The translations under genes and the position numbers were made by a program. Under the pieces are notes generated by a model. It had not been told where the DNA came from. It searched no databases and was given only the letters and a program-made list of their open reading frames with translations. A DNA stretch of 64,000 nt from Rhizobium oryzicola. Lineage in GTDB: Bacteria > Pseudomonadota > Alphaproteobacteria > Rhizobiales > Rhizobiaceae. This document shows positions 45,587 to 54,508 of the stretch, piece by piece; within the stretch, counting starts at the first letter, position 1; each line of letters starts with the position of its first letter. The DNA is taken from the NCBI RefSeq assembly GCF_030504645.1, contig NZ_JAUKWQ010000004.1, forward strand, positions 493,026-557,025, written 5' to 3'.

Positions 45587-46611
45587 GCGCCATCGCCCGG
45601 ATCTTGACCCCGACCGGCGCGACACTCGTCGCGCTGGTTCTGGTGGTGATAGCGCTGTGGTTCGGTGCGGCCATCGGCGAAACCTCGATACCTTTTGACG
45701 TCGTCGCAAAGGCGGTTGCCAACCGCTTATGGGCGGCGGGTTATCCGATCGCAGCCATTGATGAAGGCATCGTGTGGAGCTACCGGTTGAGCCGTGCCGT
45801 CGTCGCGGCCTGCTGCGGGGCGTCGCTTGCGCTCTCCGGCCTCGTGCTGCAATCGCTGCTGCGCAATCCGTTGGCGGATCCGTATATCATGGGCATTTCC
45901 GCCGGCGCTTCCACGGGGGCTGTGGCCGTCGTGCTGCTGGGGTTCGGCGCGGGCTTCCTGTCGCTGCCGCTTGGCGCATTTTTGGGCGCGGTGCTGGCTT
46001 TTCTGCTGGTCAGCCTCCTGGCATCGCGTGCGGGCAAGGGCAGTGCGGCGATCATCCTGGCAGGTGTCGCGGGCTCGCAATTGTTCAATGCGCTGACCTC
46101 CTTCATTGTCACCAAATCCGCCAATGCGGAGCAGGCACGCGGCATCATGTTCTGGCTGCTCGGCAACCTCTCCGGCGTGCGCTGGCCGGATGTATGGCTT
46201 TGCCTGCCCGTGACACTGCTCGGGCTGATCGTCTGTCTCTTGCATGCCCGTTCGCTGGATGCCTTCGCCTTCGGCACGCGGTCTGCCGCAAGCCTCGGCG
46301 TCTCCGTTGGCCGGGTTTATTGCACCTCGATCGCCGTCTCGGCCGTCATGACCGCCACACTCGTCTCGCTCGTCGGCTCCATCGGCTTTGTCGGACTTGT
46401 CGTGCCGCATGCCGCGCGCCTGCTGGTCGGCACGCGGCATAACAGGCTGATCCCTGTCGCCACGTTCGGCGGCGCCATCTTCATGATCCTCTGCGATGTC
46501 CTCTCGCGCGTGTTGCTGAAAGGTCAGGTGCTACCGATCGGGGTCGTCACCGCGCTGATCGGGGCGCCGGTCTTTGCCGTGCTGCTTCTGGAGCGGAGGG
46601 CCAAGGTATGA
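45583..46611 (+). CDS. btuC: ABC transporter permease, FecCD/BtuC type
   Basis: A 342-residue permease with about 10 TM segments. LSRAVVAACCGASLALSGLV and LLRNPLADPYIMGISAGAST are the family's strongest motifs, with GSIGFVGLVVPHAARLLVG near the end as the ATPase coupling region. It starts with TTG at 45583, overlapping the upstream stop, so translation is probably coupled. Under the riboswitch, corrinoid uptake is most likely; ferric siderophore or heme are the alternatives for the fold. Confidence 0.88.
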   Translation: MSAIARILTPTGATLVALVLVVIALWFGAAIGETSIPFDVVAKAVANRLWAAGYPIAAIDEGIVWSYRLSRAVVAACCGASLALSGLVLQSLLRNPLADPYIMGISAGASTGAVAVVLLGFGAGFLSLPLGAFLGAVLAFLLVSLLASRAGKGSAAIILAGVAGSQLFNALTSFIVTKSANAEQARGIMFWLLGNLSGVRWPDVWLCLPVTLLGLIVCLLHARSLDAFAFGTRSAASLGVSVGRVYCTSIAVSAVMTATLVSLVGSIGFVGLVVPHAARLLVGTRHNRLIPVATFGGAIFMILCDVLSRVLLKGQVLPIGVVTALIGAPVFAVLLLERRAKV

Positions 46612-47375
46612 GGCTCGAAGCGCGCAATGTCAGCTGGAAGGCCGGTGGCCTCGCCATCGTCGAGGAGATCTCGATTGCTGTCGAGACGGGTGAGTTTCTC
46701 GGCATTATCGGCCCGAACGGTTCGGGAAAATCGACGCTGATGGGGCTGCTGGCCGGTCTGATCCGCCCGAAAAGGGGCGAGGTCTTGCTGGAGGAAAAGC
46801 CGATTGCCGCCATCGACCGCCGGCAATTGGCGCGGCATCTGGCGCTTGTCGAGCAGTTGTCGGACACCACGGAACGCATGAGCGCCCGTCAGGTGGTGGA
46901 GCTGGGGCGTACAACTTATCTCTCCCTTCAGTCTCCCTGGAGCGGAGAGGACGACCATATTGTCGGCCAGGCGCTTGGTGCCGTCGATATGGCCGACAAG
47001 CAGGACAGGCTGTGGCACACGCTATCAGGTGGTGAGCGGCAGCGGTTGCATATCGCCCGCGCGCTGGCCCAGCAGCCGGATATCCTGCTGCTGGATGAGC
47101 CGACCAATCATCTCGACATCAGCCACCAACTCGGCTTACTCGATCTCGTTTGTCGGCAGAACCTCACGGTGGTGGCGGCGTTGCACGATCTCAATCACGC
47201 CGCCATGTTCTGCGACCGTCTTGCCGTGCTTTCGCAGGGGCGGTTGGTGACGGTCGGCGCGCCCGAAGAGGTGCTGACGGCGGATCTGTTGTCGAAAGTC
47301 TTCTCCGTCACCGCGTCCGTTGAACGCAATGACGAAGGCAAGGTTCATCTCCGCTACGAACGAAGCCGCGGGTGA
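46608..47375 (+). CDS. btuD: ABC transporter ATP-binding protein, FecE/BtuD type
   Basis: A 255-residue ATPase with Walker A GPNGSGKST, signature LSGGERQRLHIARAL and Walker B ILLLDEPTNHLD, then ALHDLNHAAMFCDRLAVL. It overlaps btuC by 4 bases and ends immediately next to the convergent molybdoenzyme stop codon, with no bases between. Together with the two genes before it, it forms the riboswitch-controlled importer. Confidence 0.9.
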   Translation: MRLEARNVSWKAGGLAIVEEISIAVETGEFLGIIGPNGSGKSTLMGLLAGLIRPKRGEVLLEEKPIAAIDRRQLARHLALVEQLSDTTERMSARQVVELGRTTYLSLQSPWSGEDDHIVGQALGAVDMADKQDRLWHTLSGGERQRLHIARALAQQPDILLLDEPTNHLDISHQLGLLDLVCRQNLTVVAALHDLNHAAMFCDRLAVLSQGRLVTVGAPEEVLTADLLSKVFSVTASVERNDEGKVHLRYERSRG

Positions 47376-49655
47376 TCAGACCAGGATCCGCACCGGAACC
47401 GCTTTCGAGGCGGGTGTCTTCGATTGGACGTCATGGTGCGACAGCGGCACCAGCACGTTGAGCTCCGGGTAATAGCCGGCAACGGCCCCGTCCGGCAGAT
47501 CAAACGGGGTGACCGCAAGCCCGTAGATGCGGCGCGTACGGCCATCTTCGGCATCCGTTTCCAGCCCCACCATCTGGCCACTTTCCAGGCCCATCCGCTT
47601 GATCTCGTCCGGATTGATCAACAGGACATTGCGCGTTCCCTCAATGCCGCGAAGGCGGTCGCTATAGCCGTAGACGGTGGTATTGAACTGGTCGTTGCTG
47701 CGCAGCGTGATGAGCCGGTAGCGCCCGGGCGCATCCGCGAAGCCGGTGGCGGAAAGATGTTTGGGTGCCGTAAATTCCGCTTTGCCGCTTTCGGTCTTCC
47801 ACACGCGGTCACGCGCGCTGTTGCCGCGATAGAAGCCGCCGGGCGTGAACATACGTTCGTTAAATTGCGCGAACTGGTCTGGATAGGTCTCTTCGATCCG
47901 GTCGCGAACCTTGCCGTAATCGCCGACCCATTCATCCCAGGTCACATTGGGGTTTGGCGGCAGCGTGGCCTTCGCCATCCCCGCGACGATCGCAAGCTCC
48001 GACAGAAGATGCTCGCTCGCCGGACTGCGCTTGCCGATCGAGCCGTGGACGCAGCTGAGACTGTCTTCCATCGTTACCGTCTGTGGCCCGCTGGCCTGAA
48101 GATCCTCCTCGGAGCGGCCGAGGCAGGGCAACAGATAGGCAACCTCGCCATTGATCAGGTGACTGCGGTTCAGCTTGGTGGCGATCTGAACCGTCAGGCG
48201 CATGCGCCGCCATGCTTCTTCCATGGCTTCCTTTTCGGGAATGGCGCGCACGAAATTGCCGCCGAGGCCGATGAAGGCCTTAACCTTGCCGGCCAGGATG
48301 CCTTCGCACGCGTCAACCGTGTTGAGCCCCTTGTTGCGCGGCGGCTCGAAGCCGTACATTTGAGCCAGCTTGTCTAGCGGCACCAGTTCCGGCTTTTCGG
48401 CGATGCCCACCGTCCGCTGACCCTGCACATTCGAATGGCCGCGCACGGGGGAAATGCCGGTTCCCTCGCGGCCGATATTGCCCTTCATCAGCAGCAGGTT
48501 GACGAACATCGCGACATTCTCGAAGCCATGCACCTGCTGGGTGAGCCCCATGCCATAGATGCCGATGGTACGTTCCGCTTCGACATAGACTTGGCCCGCA
48601 TCCTTCAGCGCCCGGCGCGTCAGGCCCGAATTCTGCTCGATTTCGTCCCAGCTCGTGTCGCGCACCTTCTGCTCGAAGGCTGCGAAGCCTGTGGTGTGTT
48701 CGGCAATGAAAGTGCGGTCGAGAACGCTTCTGTCTTCGAGCTTTGCCTCGTCATCCTTCTCCAGCACATGCTTGCAAAGTCCCATCAGTGCAGCGATATC
48801 GCCGCCCGGCTTGACCTGCAGATAGGCGCAGGAAATCTGCGTCTCCTGGCCGGTCAGCATCTCGGTCGGGCTTTGCGGGTTGACCATGGCGATCAGCCCC
48901 TTTTCCCGGACAGGATTGAAGGTGACGATCTTGCAGCCGCGCTTGACTGCCTCCTGCAGCGGGTGAAGGAAGCGCGGGCTGTTGGAGCCGGTGTTCTGGC
49001 CAAAGAAGAAGATGGCATCGCAGTGGGAGAAGTCATCGAAGACGCATGTGCCGACCGGCGCCCCGATCACCTTCTTCAGCGCGACAGACGTCGTCTCATG
49101 GCACATGTTGGAACTGTCGGGCAGATTGTTGGTGCCATAAAGCCGGGCAAACAGCGCATAGAGATAGGCCGTCTCCAGGCTCGCGCGTCCCGAGCTGTAG
49201 AAGACCGCTTCGTCTGGATGGAGCGCCTTCAGCTCCCGTCCGATTGCGGCAAAGGCTTCGTCCCAGGAGCAGGGAACATATCGGTCGGTGGCGTGGTCAT
49301 AGCGTAGCGGATGCGTCAGCCGTCCTTGCTGCTCCAGATCGTAATCCGTCCAGTCGAGCATTTCGGTGACAGTATGCTTTCCGAAGAATTCCGGCGTGCA
49401 GCGACGGGTGGTCAGTTCCCAGAGGGTCGCCTTGGCGCCGTTTTCGCAGAACTCCAGAGGATTGTGGTTTGCTGGTTTCGTCCAGGCGCAAGATGTGCAC
49501 ATGAAACCGCCGGGCTTGTTCTGGCGCGCCAGAGTTTCGAGAACGGCCGGCGAGTTCCATTCCTTGCCGAAAATGCGGGTGATGCCGCGCAGCGACCCCC
49601 ATCCCCCCGCCGGACCATCATAATGAACAGTATCGGATCTCTGGCGGTCGGACAT
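47376..49655 (-). CDS. FdhF/YdeP family molybdopterin oxidoreductase
   Basis: A 759-residue formate dehydrogenase alpha-like molybdoenzyme of the YdeP branch. The N-terminus carries GGFMCTSCAWTKP, the short Cys motif of the branch in place of the longer Fe-S motif of true FdhF. NMCHETTSVALKK holds the likely molybdenum-ligand Cys, and FFFGQNTGSNSPRFLHP, GRSEEDLQASG and RLITLRSNDQFNTTVYG are molybdopterin-contact blocks. No Tat signal is seen. YdeP-type enzymes are linked to acid resistance in Escherichia; the reaction is unknown. No fdhD or mob gene is near. It stands alone in a 2.3-kb leftward unit. Confidence 0.88.
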   Translation of the reverse strand: MSDRQRSDTVHYDGPAGGWGSLRGITRIFGKEWNSPAVLETLARQNKPGGFMCTSCAWTKPANHNPLEFCENGAKATLWELTTRRCTPEFFGKHTVTEMLDWTDYDLEQQGRLTHPLRYDHATDRYVPCSWDEAFAAIGRELKALHPDEAVFYSSGRASLETAYLYALFARLYGTNNLPDSSNMCHETTSVALKKVIGAPVGTCVFDDFSHCDAIFFFGQNTGSNSPRFLHPLQEAVKRGCKIVTFNPVREKGLIAMVNPQSPTEMLTGQETQISCAYLQVKPGGDIAALMGLCKHVLEKDDEAKLEDRSVLDRTFIAEHTTGFAAFEQKVRDTSWDEIEQNSGLTRRALKDAGQVYVEAERTIGIYGMGLTQQVHGFENVAMFVNLLLMKGNIGREGTGISPVRGHSNVQGQRTVGIAEKPELVPLDKLAQMYGFEPPRNKGLNTVDACEGILAGKVKAFIGLGGNFVRAIPEKEAMEEAWRRMRLTVQIATKLNRSHLINGEVAYLLPCLGRSEEDLQASGPQTVTMEDSLSCVHGSIGKRSPASEHLLSELAIVAGMAKATLPPNPNVTWDEWVGDYGKVRDRIEETYPDQFAQFNERMFTPGGFYRGNSARDRVWKTESGKAEFTAPKHLSATGFADAPGRYRLITLRSNDQFNTTVYGYSDRLRGIEGTRNVLLINPDEIKRMGLESGQMVGLETDAEDGRTRRIYGLAVTPFDLPDGAVAGYYPELNVLVPLSHHDVQSKTPASKAVPVRILV

Positions 49656-49778
49656 GCGGCTCTCCCTTCACGTGCATAGGCAGAGCTTGTGCGTTCGCCA
49701 AACTCTGCCGGACGGAAGCGCAAACGGTAAAGCGGCAGTGAAGGTTCCGGACATGGACGCCGTCTCGCGGCGTATTGA

Positions 49779-51965
49779 TCATCCCTGATTCGCAGGCAGC
49801 GGAAGCACGGTGGCTGAAGCAGCAGCGATTTCCGCAGGCGTCGCCGGAGAGTTCACTGTTACTGCATTATTGGCCAGAGCAATATTTGCGGCCTTGAACG
49901 CCGCGAGAAGGCGTTTCATGCCTTCCCGCTTCAGAATGCTGGGATTGCCGGGTCGAGCCGTAAACTTAAAGCGGATGACGAGGGAGGTCTCCGTTACTGC
50001 CTGGATACCCTGCATTTTCAGGGGCACCAGAAACTCTGATCCATATTCCGGCTCCTGCAACAACGCCAGGCCAACCTTCTTGGCCGTCTTTCGGATCAGT
50101 TCCAGGTCAGCATTGCGGTCGAAGCGCAGTTCGAATTTGATGGTGCCCCAGTCGCGGCTGTAATTGGTGACTGACGTGATCTGACCAAATGGAATGGTAT
50201 GGATCGGCCCATTGTGATGCCGCAGCCGTACCGAGCGGATCGTGATCTGCTCGACCGTCCCCATCAGCTTGCCCGTATCGATATATTCGCCGATCCGAAA
50301 CGCATCTTCTGCCAAGAAGAAGATACCGGATACGATATCTTTCACGAGTGACTGTGACCCGAAGGAGAAGGCAAGACCAAGCACGCCGAAGCCGGCCAGA
50401 AGGGGTGCTACATCCACGCCTGCCGAGGAAATGACGACGAGTGCGGCAATGGCGATCACGGCACTGAGAATCAGGTTGCGGACCACAGGCAGGATCGTGC
50501 CCAGGCGGCTTGTCTCCTTCTTGGCTTCATCGTCTTCTTGTCCCGGCAGAACGATGGCTGTCGCTGGCGCCACCGTTTCGAAATACTTGATGAGAAAGGC
50601 GCAGAGCGTCCAACTGGCGATCAGCGCCACGCTGATCCGTTCCAGCCAAATCAGCCAGGTCGTCACCAGGGCTGCAGCGCCCATCATCATAGGCTGCCAT
50701 TGGATAACGATCAGATGCAGGCCTGCAATCCAGACCGCCCCAGCCAGAGGTGCTCTGAGGCTCCAAAGGGTGACGGTCTGCAGGCTTCTGCCATGGGTTT
50801 CCTCCCGCTTTCGCGCGATATCTGCGAACAAAGCGAAAATCCCGTGATCAATGATGGGGATGATGATCAGCAAGAACTGGGTCAGTGCAGCGGCACGCGC
50901 CCAAGTCACATTCTGCGTCGTTCCGGCCATCAGCAGTCCACTTGCCCAGATCAGAATGGCGGAGATGGCGTAGAAGTCGGCCAGGAAATGGCCGATCGCC
51001 CAGCGAAATCCCTTTGCGTCCTTGCCTGCAAAGGCTTCTGCAATATCGCTGCGCCCAGCAATAAACCAGTAAAGCTTGACGATCGTCAGCACGGAAACGG
51101 TCAGGAACAGCCAGCTATCGGCGGCGTCCGAGGCGATCATCCGCAGGTCCGCCAGTCGCAGGGAGTTGGCGGTAAAAAGACTGAGCGTGCCATAGAGCAC
51201 CAGCATGAAAAGATGCCATCCCGAATGGGCAATGGGCAGCAGCGGATTTTCGCCCGGCATACACGGCCGCAGGAAAAAGCGGCCGATGGCTGCATAGATC
51301 AAAATGCCTGCAATGGTGTTGACCATCGCCGCGGCCGCTTCGCGCGAGAAGGAGCCGTGCGCCAGGGTATTATGCAGGACGAAATGAGAAATGGCTGCGA
51401 ATATGGCGATGCCGAGCGCATCTGCCAGAAGACGCAGGATTGCCAGCAGGAACTTGTTTTGGGGTGGATGTCGGCGCAACACTGCTTTGACCGCGAGGTC
51501 TGCTGCGAAAGTCAAAGCTGCCGCACATAGAATGGAAAGAAGCGTAAATCCTGCCGTCCGGGACGGGCCATTGGCTTCAGCAGAAAGCGTTTCCCAACTG
51601 GAGGAAAATGCTGCGGGAAGTCCACGGAGCCCAGCGATCGACATCTGCGTACCGTTTTGCAGTGCCGCCCAAAGATCGTTGACCATGAGCATCTCGCCCA
51701 TGGAGACCATAGGTGCTGTTGGCGTAGAGGCCTGGGGTGCGGGCGGGACCGCTGTTTCCTGAAGTTTTACGGTGACGGTCCTACCGCCCTGGGCTGCGGC
51801 CTTGATGGCGGCGTCCACCTCGCTTGGGCTTTGGCCGGGAGTAATAAGGACAGTGATGGGCGCTTCTGCTGCGGCGCAGGTTTGCGTTGAAAGCATCGTC
51901 GAACCTGCCACTAGTAGCAACAGGATCACGCTCTGTATCGCGTTGATCAAGCCAGAGGATCTCAT
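49779..51965 (-). CDS. MscS family mechanosensitive ion channel protein
   Basis: A 728-residue large MscS-type protein. A signal peptide (MRSSGLINAIQSVILLLLVA to about CAAAE) precedes a periplasmic stretch, then about ten TM segments. The MscS pore and beta domain near residues 490-640 contain LLAGFGVLGLAFSFGSQSLV and GIFFLAEDAFRIGEYIDTG, the family core. The start at 51965 fits the signal peptide and GAGGGG upstream; a longer TTG frame is less likely. Such proteins release solutes on osmotic downshock. It is a single-gene unit, 123 bases downstream of the molybdoenzyme start. Confidence 0.92.
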   Translation of the reverse strand: MRSSGLINAIQSVILLLLVAGSTMLSTQTCAAAEAPITVLITPGQSPSEVDAAIKAAAQGGRTVTVKLQETAVPPAPQASTPTAPMVSMGEMLMVNDLWAALQNGTQMSIAGLRGLPAAFSSSWETLSAEANGPSRTAGFTLLSILCAAALTFAADLAVKAVLRRHPPQNKFLLAILRLLADALGIAIFAAISHFVLHNTLAHGSFSREAAAAMVNTIAGILIYAAIGRFFLRPCMPGENPLLPIAHSGWHLFMLVLYGTLSLFTANSLRLADLRMIASDAADSWLFLTVSVLTIVKLYWFIAGRSDIAEAFAGKDAKGFRWAIGHFLADFYAISAILIWASGLLMAGTTQNVTWARAAALTQFLLIIIPIIDHGIFALFADIARKREETHGRSLQTVTLWSLRAPLAGAVWIAGLHLIVIQWQPMMMGAAALVTTWLIWLERISVALIASWTLCAFLIKYFETVAPATAIVLPGQEDDEAKKETSRLGTILPVVRNLILSAVIAIAALVVISSAGVDVAPLLAGFGVLGLAFSFGSQSLVKDIVSGIFFLAEDAFRIGEYIDTGKLMGTVEQITIRSVRLRHHNGPIHTIPFGQITSVTNYSRDWGTIKFELRFDRNADLELIRKTAKKVGLALLQEPEYGSEFLVPLKMQGIQAVTETSLVIRFKFTARPGNPSILKREGMKRLLAAFKAANIALANNAVTVNSPATPAEIAAASATVLPLPANQG

Positions 51966-52087
51966 CACATTTGCCCCTCGAAACCTCAGCAATAGCTGAA
52001 TGCGGTCTCGTCATCATCATCACCCTGGCCGGATGATGCGTCATGCAAGGGCTAATTTGCAATCCTGAAGATCGGTAAGATCTGATG

Positions 52088-53461
52088 TCACGCTGGCTTG
52101 AGGACGTGATCTTTAGGACTGTGGAAGTTACGCAACTGGTCAAACAGCGGAGACCGGTTGCTCATGTTCATCAATCGCTCGTAAAGGCTCCGGGCTTCCA
52201 GGCCAGCCCATGCCAGACAATCAGTAAATTTTGCCTGCTGCTGATCTTCACTCAGAGCATCCTGCAGGGCGCCCCGCGCATTAAGACGGGTCCGCTGCAG
52301 AACGCGTCCGTCGCGTAGCGTAACGAATACCACATGGGGCAGACGTTCTTGTCCCCGCTCTTCCTCCTCGGTGTAGGCGCTGATATTGATGCGGGGCATG
52401 AGCTGCCGCACGGCGGATTGCTGCAAGGCTTTTGGGGTGAAATCTTCAAGGCTGAGTCGCCCTTTCTCAAAAGCGGTCGCCAGGCAGTACTGCATCGAGA
52501 ACCGAGCCTGCATCTCGTTCAGGGGATCCTCGAAAGCAAGGTTGCGAAAGGCGGAAATGCCGACCTTCGTTTCGATGGCCGCGATATCATCAGCAACCAG
52601 ATCGTATTGCCTCTTGATATCGAGTACCGCGTCGATAGCTCTGTGGGTTGAAGCGCAGCACGGATGCTGTTTCACCACAAGGCCGCGCGTTTCGATTACT
52701 GAGGTATCATCTGCGCACCAGTCATCCCAACCCCTAGAGTCTGTGGCTCCGAAGAGGTCGAGGAAGCCCTGTCGTTTCTCCAGGATATCAACACTGCCGC
52801 GCATTCCGGACATTGCGAGCCGGGCCGCATCCACCGCGTTTCGAGCGGCAAACCCGGCGTGAAGAGGTTTTGTCGGTGTGCCGAATTGACCCTTCAAGCC
52901 CGACGCCATGGAGGCTGCGATGCTGATCGCATGCACGACCTCCTCGCTGTTGCCACCCAACAGACGGGTTACGCCGGCGGCGGCACCCACGGCACCGACA
53001 GTCGATGTCCCGTGCCATCCTCTGTTGTAATGCGCGGGATTGACGCCGTATCCTATCGCAGCCTGCGCCTCCAGACCTGTGAGATAGGCTTCCAGAAAGT
53101 CGATGCCGCTGATGTTGGACTGTGGGCGAACCAGCGACAGCAGGGCGGGAACGAGAACGGCAGACGCATGCGCGCGCGCAGGATGAAAGTTATCGTCGAA
53201 ATCGAGGGCATGCGCTGCTGTTGCGTTCGCGAGCGCCATGACCGAGGCGGAGGTTGAACTGCTACATACAAGTCGAGCCGGTTCGTCGGGCAGCTCAGCT
53301 TGGAACGCGCGCCTGACGGCAACGACACTCTCGTTGCTGCGCCCCGCAAGCAAGCAGCCAATGGTATCGATGACGGCATTCCGCGCCATTTCCAGCGCGC
53401 GCGATGAAAATGTCGAACGGGCGGTGAGGCTGGTCGCGATGCGGGTGATAACGCTTGTCAT
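52088..53461 (-). CDS. MmgE/PrpD family protein
   Basis: A 457-residue MmgE/PrpD fold protein. AALDFDDNF-type HALDFDDNFHPARAHASAVL, GYGVNPAHYNRGWHGTSTVG, KPLHAGFAARNAVDAARLAM and KQHPCCASTHRAIDAVLD are the usual active-site blocks. Members dehydrate 2-methylcitrate or related tricarboxylates, or isomerise other organic acids; no prpB or prpC is nearby, so the substrate is open. The start at 53461 has AAAGGGC upstream. It is divergent from a LysR gene (106 bases between), which probably controls it. Confidence 0.88.
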   Translation of the reverse strand: MTSVITRIATSLTARSTFSSRALEMARNAVIDTIGCLLAGRSNESVVAVRRAFQAELPDEPARLVCSSSTSASVMALANATAAHALDFDDNFHPARAHASAVLVPALLSLVRPQSNISGIDFLEAYLTGLEAQAAIGYGVNPAHYNRGWHGTSTVGAVGAAAGVTRLLGGNSEEVVHAISIAASMASGLKGQFGTPTKPLHAGFAARNAVDAARLAMSGMRGSVDILEKRQGFLDLFGATDSRGWDDWCADDTSVIETRGLVVKQHPCCASTHRAIDAVLDIKRQYDLVADDIAAIETKVGISAFRNLAFEDPLNEMQARFSMQYCLATAFEKGRLSLEDFTPKALQQSAVRQLMPRINISAYTEEEERGQERLPHVVFVTLRDGRVLQRTRLNARGALQDALSEDQQQAKFTDCLAWAGLEARSLYERLMNMSNRSPLFDQLRNFHSPKDHVLKPA

Positions 53462-53567
53462 TGACGAATGCCCTTTGCTGCGATTGTTTCGAGGAAACTC
53501 TTCGAACATCCGCAGAGCCGCAAGCTTATGCGGGACCTGGGTAGCGTTACCGAAAATGGGAGACGGC

Positions 53568-54500
53568 ATGGCAAGGGCTTGGAACGGCGTGATCAGCCTG
53601 AAGCACATCGAGGCCTATGATGCGATAGCCGCAACTGGCTCCACGGTCGCTGCCGCGGTGGAGCTTGGCATCTCCCAGTCCAATGCAAGCCGTCTGCTGC
53701 AACAATTGGAGGATTATCTCGGCGTAAGGCTGTTTGATCGGGACAAAAATCGATTGTCGCCGACACGTGAGGGCTTGCAACTGGGGCCGCAGATCCGAGG
53801 CATTGCCGACCGCTTGCAGGCTTTGAAGGTGTCCGCTGTTGAATTGGAAAACGGACGCTCACGCGAGATGCTTTTGCGCCTTGCCTTTCCGGCCAGCCTC
53901 GTCGCCAACCGCGTCCCCAAGCTTCTTCGCGCCTTCTTCGATCTGCATGGTCCGGTTAGGGTGGAGATCGCCTCCGGAAGTTATCTCGCCATCGAGCGGA
54001 TGATCGCGGATGGCCAGGCGGACATCGGCTTTGCGCGCTCACCTTTGTCAACGCCTGGTCTGAAAGAGGAACATGTTTTGCAGGCGCGAGTCACCTGTGC
54101 CCTACACCGAGACCATCACCTTGCCGAAAGTCCTTCTTTATCCATCGCCGATTTAAAGGGGCAGGATCTGATCGTCCTGAACCGCGAACGACCTGTTCGC
54201 CACCAGTTGGAGGCCTTGTTCTACAGCAATGGCTTGCGCAAGCGTCCGCTTCTGGAGGCCCATTCCATCGCCAGCGCCTGTGGGCTGGCAGCCGAAGGCT
54301 TGGGCATTGCCTTGGTTGGGGATTTGATTGCCCATGAATACGCAGACCTTCCCTTGCGCTTCGTACCTTTGGAGCCCGTGCTGCCGGTGACCTACTGCCT
54401 GATTACGAGCGACAAGAACCCGTTACCTCAGGCAGCCAAGCTCTTTCTGAAGGGCGTCGACACATGGCTTCAGACGCATCCGTCTGAAGCCATGCCGTAA
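53568..54500 (+). CDS. LysR family transcriptional regulator
   Basis: A 310-residue LysR-type regulator. The HTH reads SLKHIEAYDAIAATGSTVAA and GISQSNASRLLQQLEDYLGV, followed by LFDRDKNRLSPTREG. The effector domain (about 95-300) shows RIEIASGSYLAIERM-like VEIASGSYLAIERMIADGQA and ACGLAAEGLGIALVGDLIA. GGGAG at 53558-53562 supports the ATG at 53568. It is divergent from the MmgE/PrpD gene and convergent with the dehydrogenase gene (8 bases between stops). Regulation of both is plausible. Confidence 0.9.
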   Translation: MARAWNGVISLKHIEAYDAIAATGSTVAAAVELGISQSNASRLLQQLEDYLGVRLFDRDKNRLSPTREGLQLGPQIRGIADRLQALKVSAVELENGRSREMLLRLAFPASLVANRVPKLLRAFFDLHGPVRVEIASGSYLAIERMIADGQADIGFARSPLSTPGLKEEHVLQARVTCALHRDHHLAESPSLSIADLKGQDLIVLNRERPVRHQLEALFYSNGLRKRPLLEAHSIASACGLAAEGLGIALVGDLIAHEYADLPLRFVPLEPVLPVTYCLITSDKNPLPQAAKLFLKGVDTWLQTHPSEAMP

Positions 54501-54508
54501 TACTCGCA

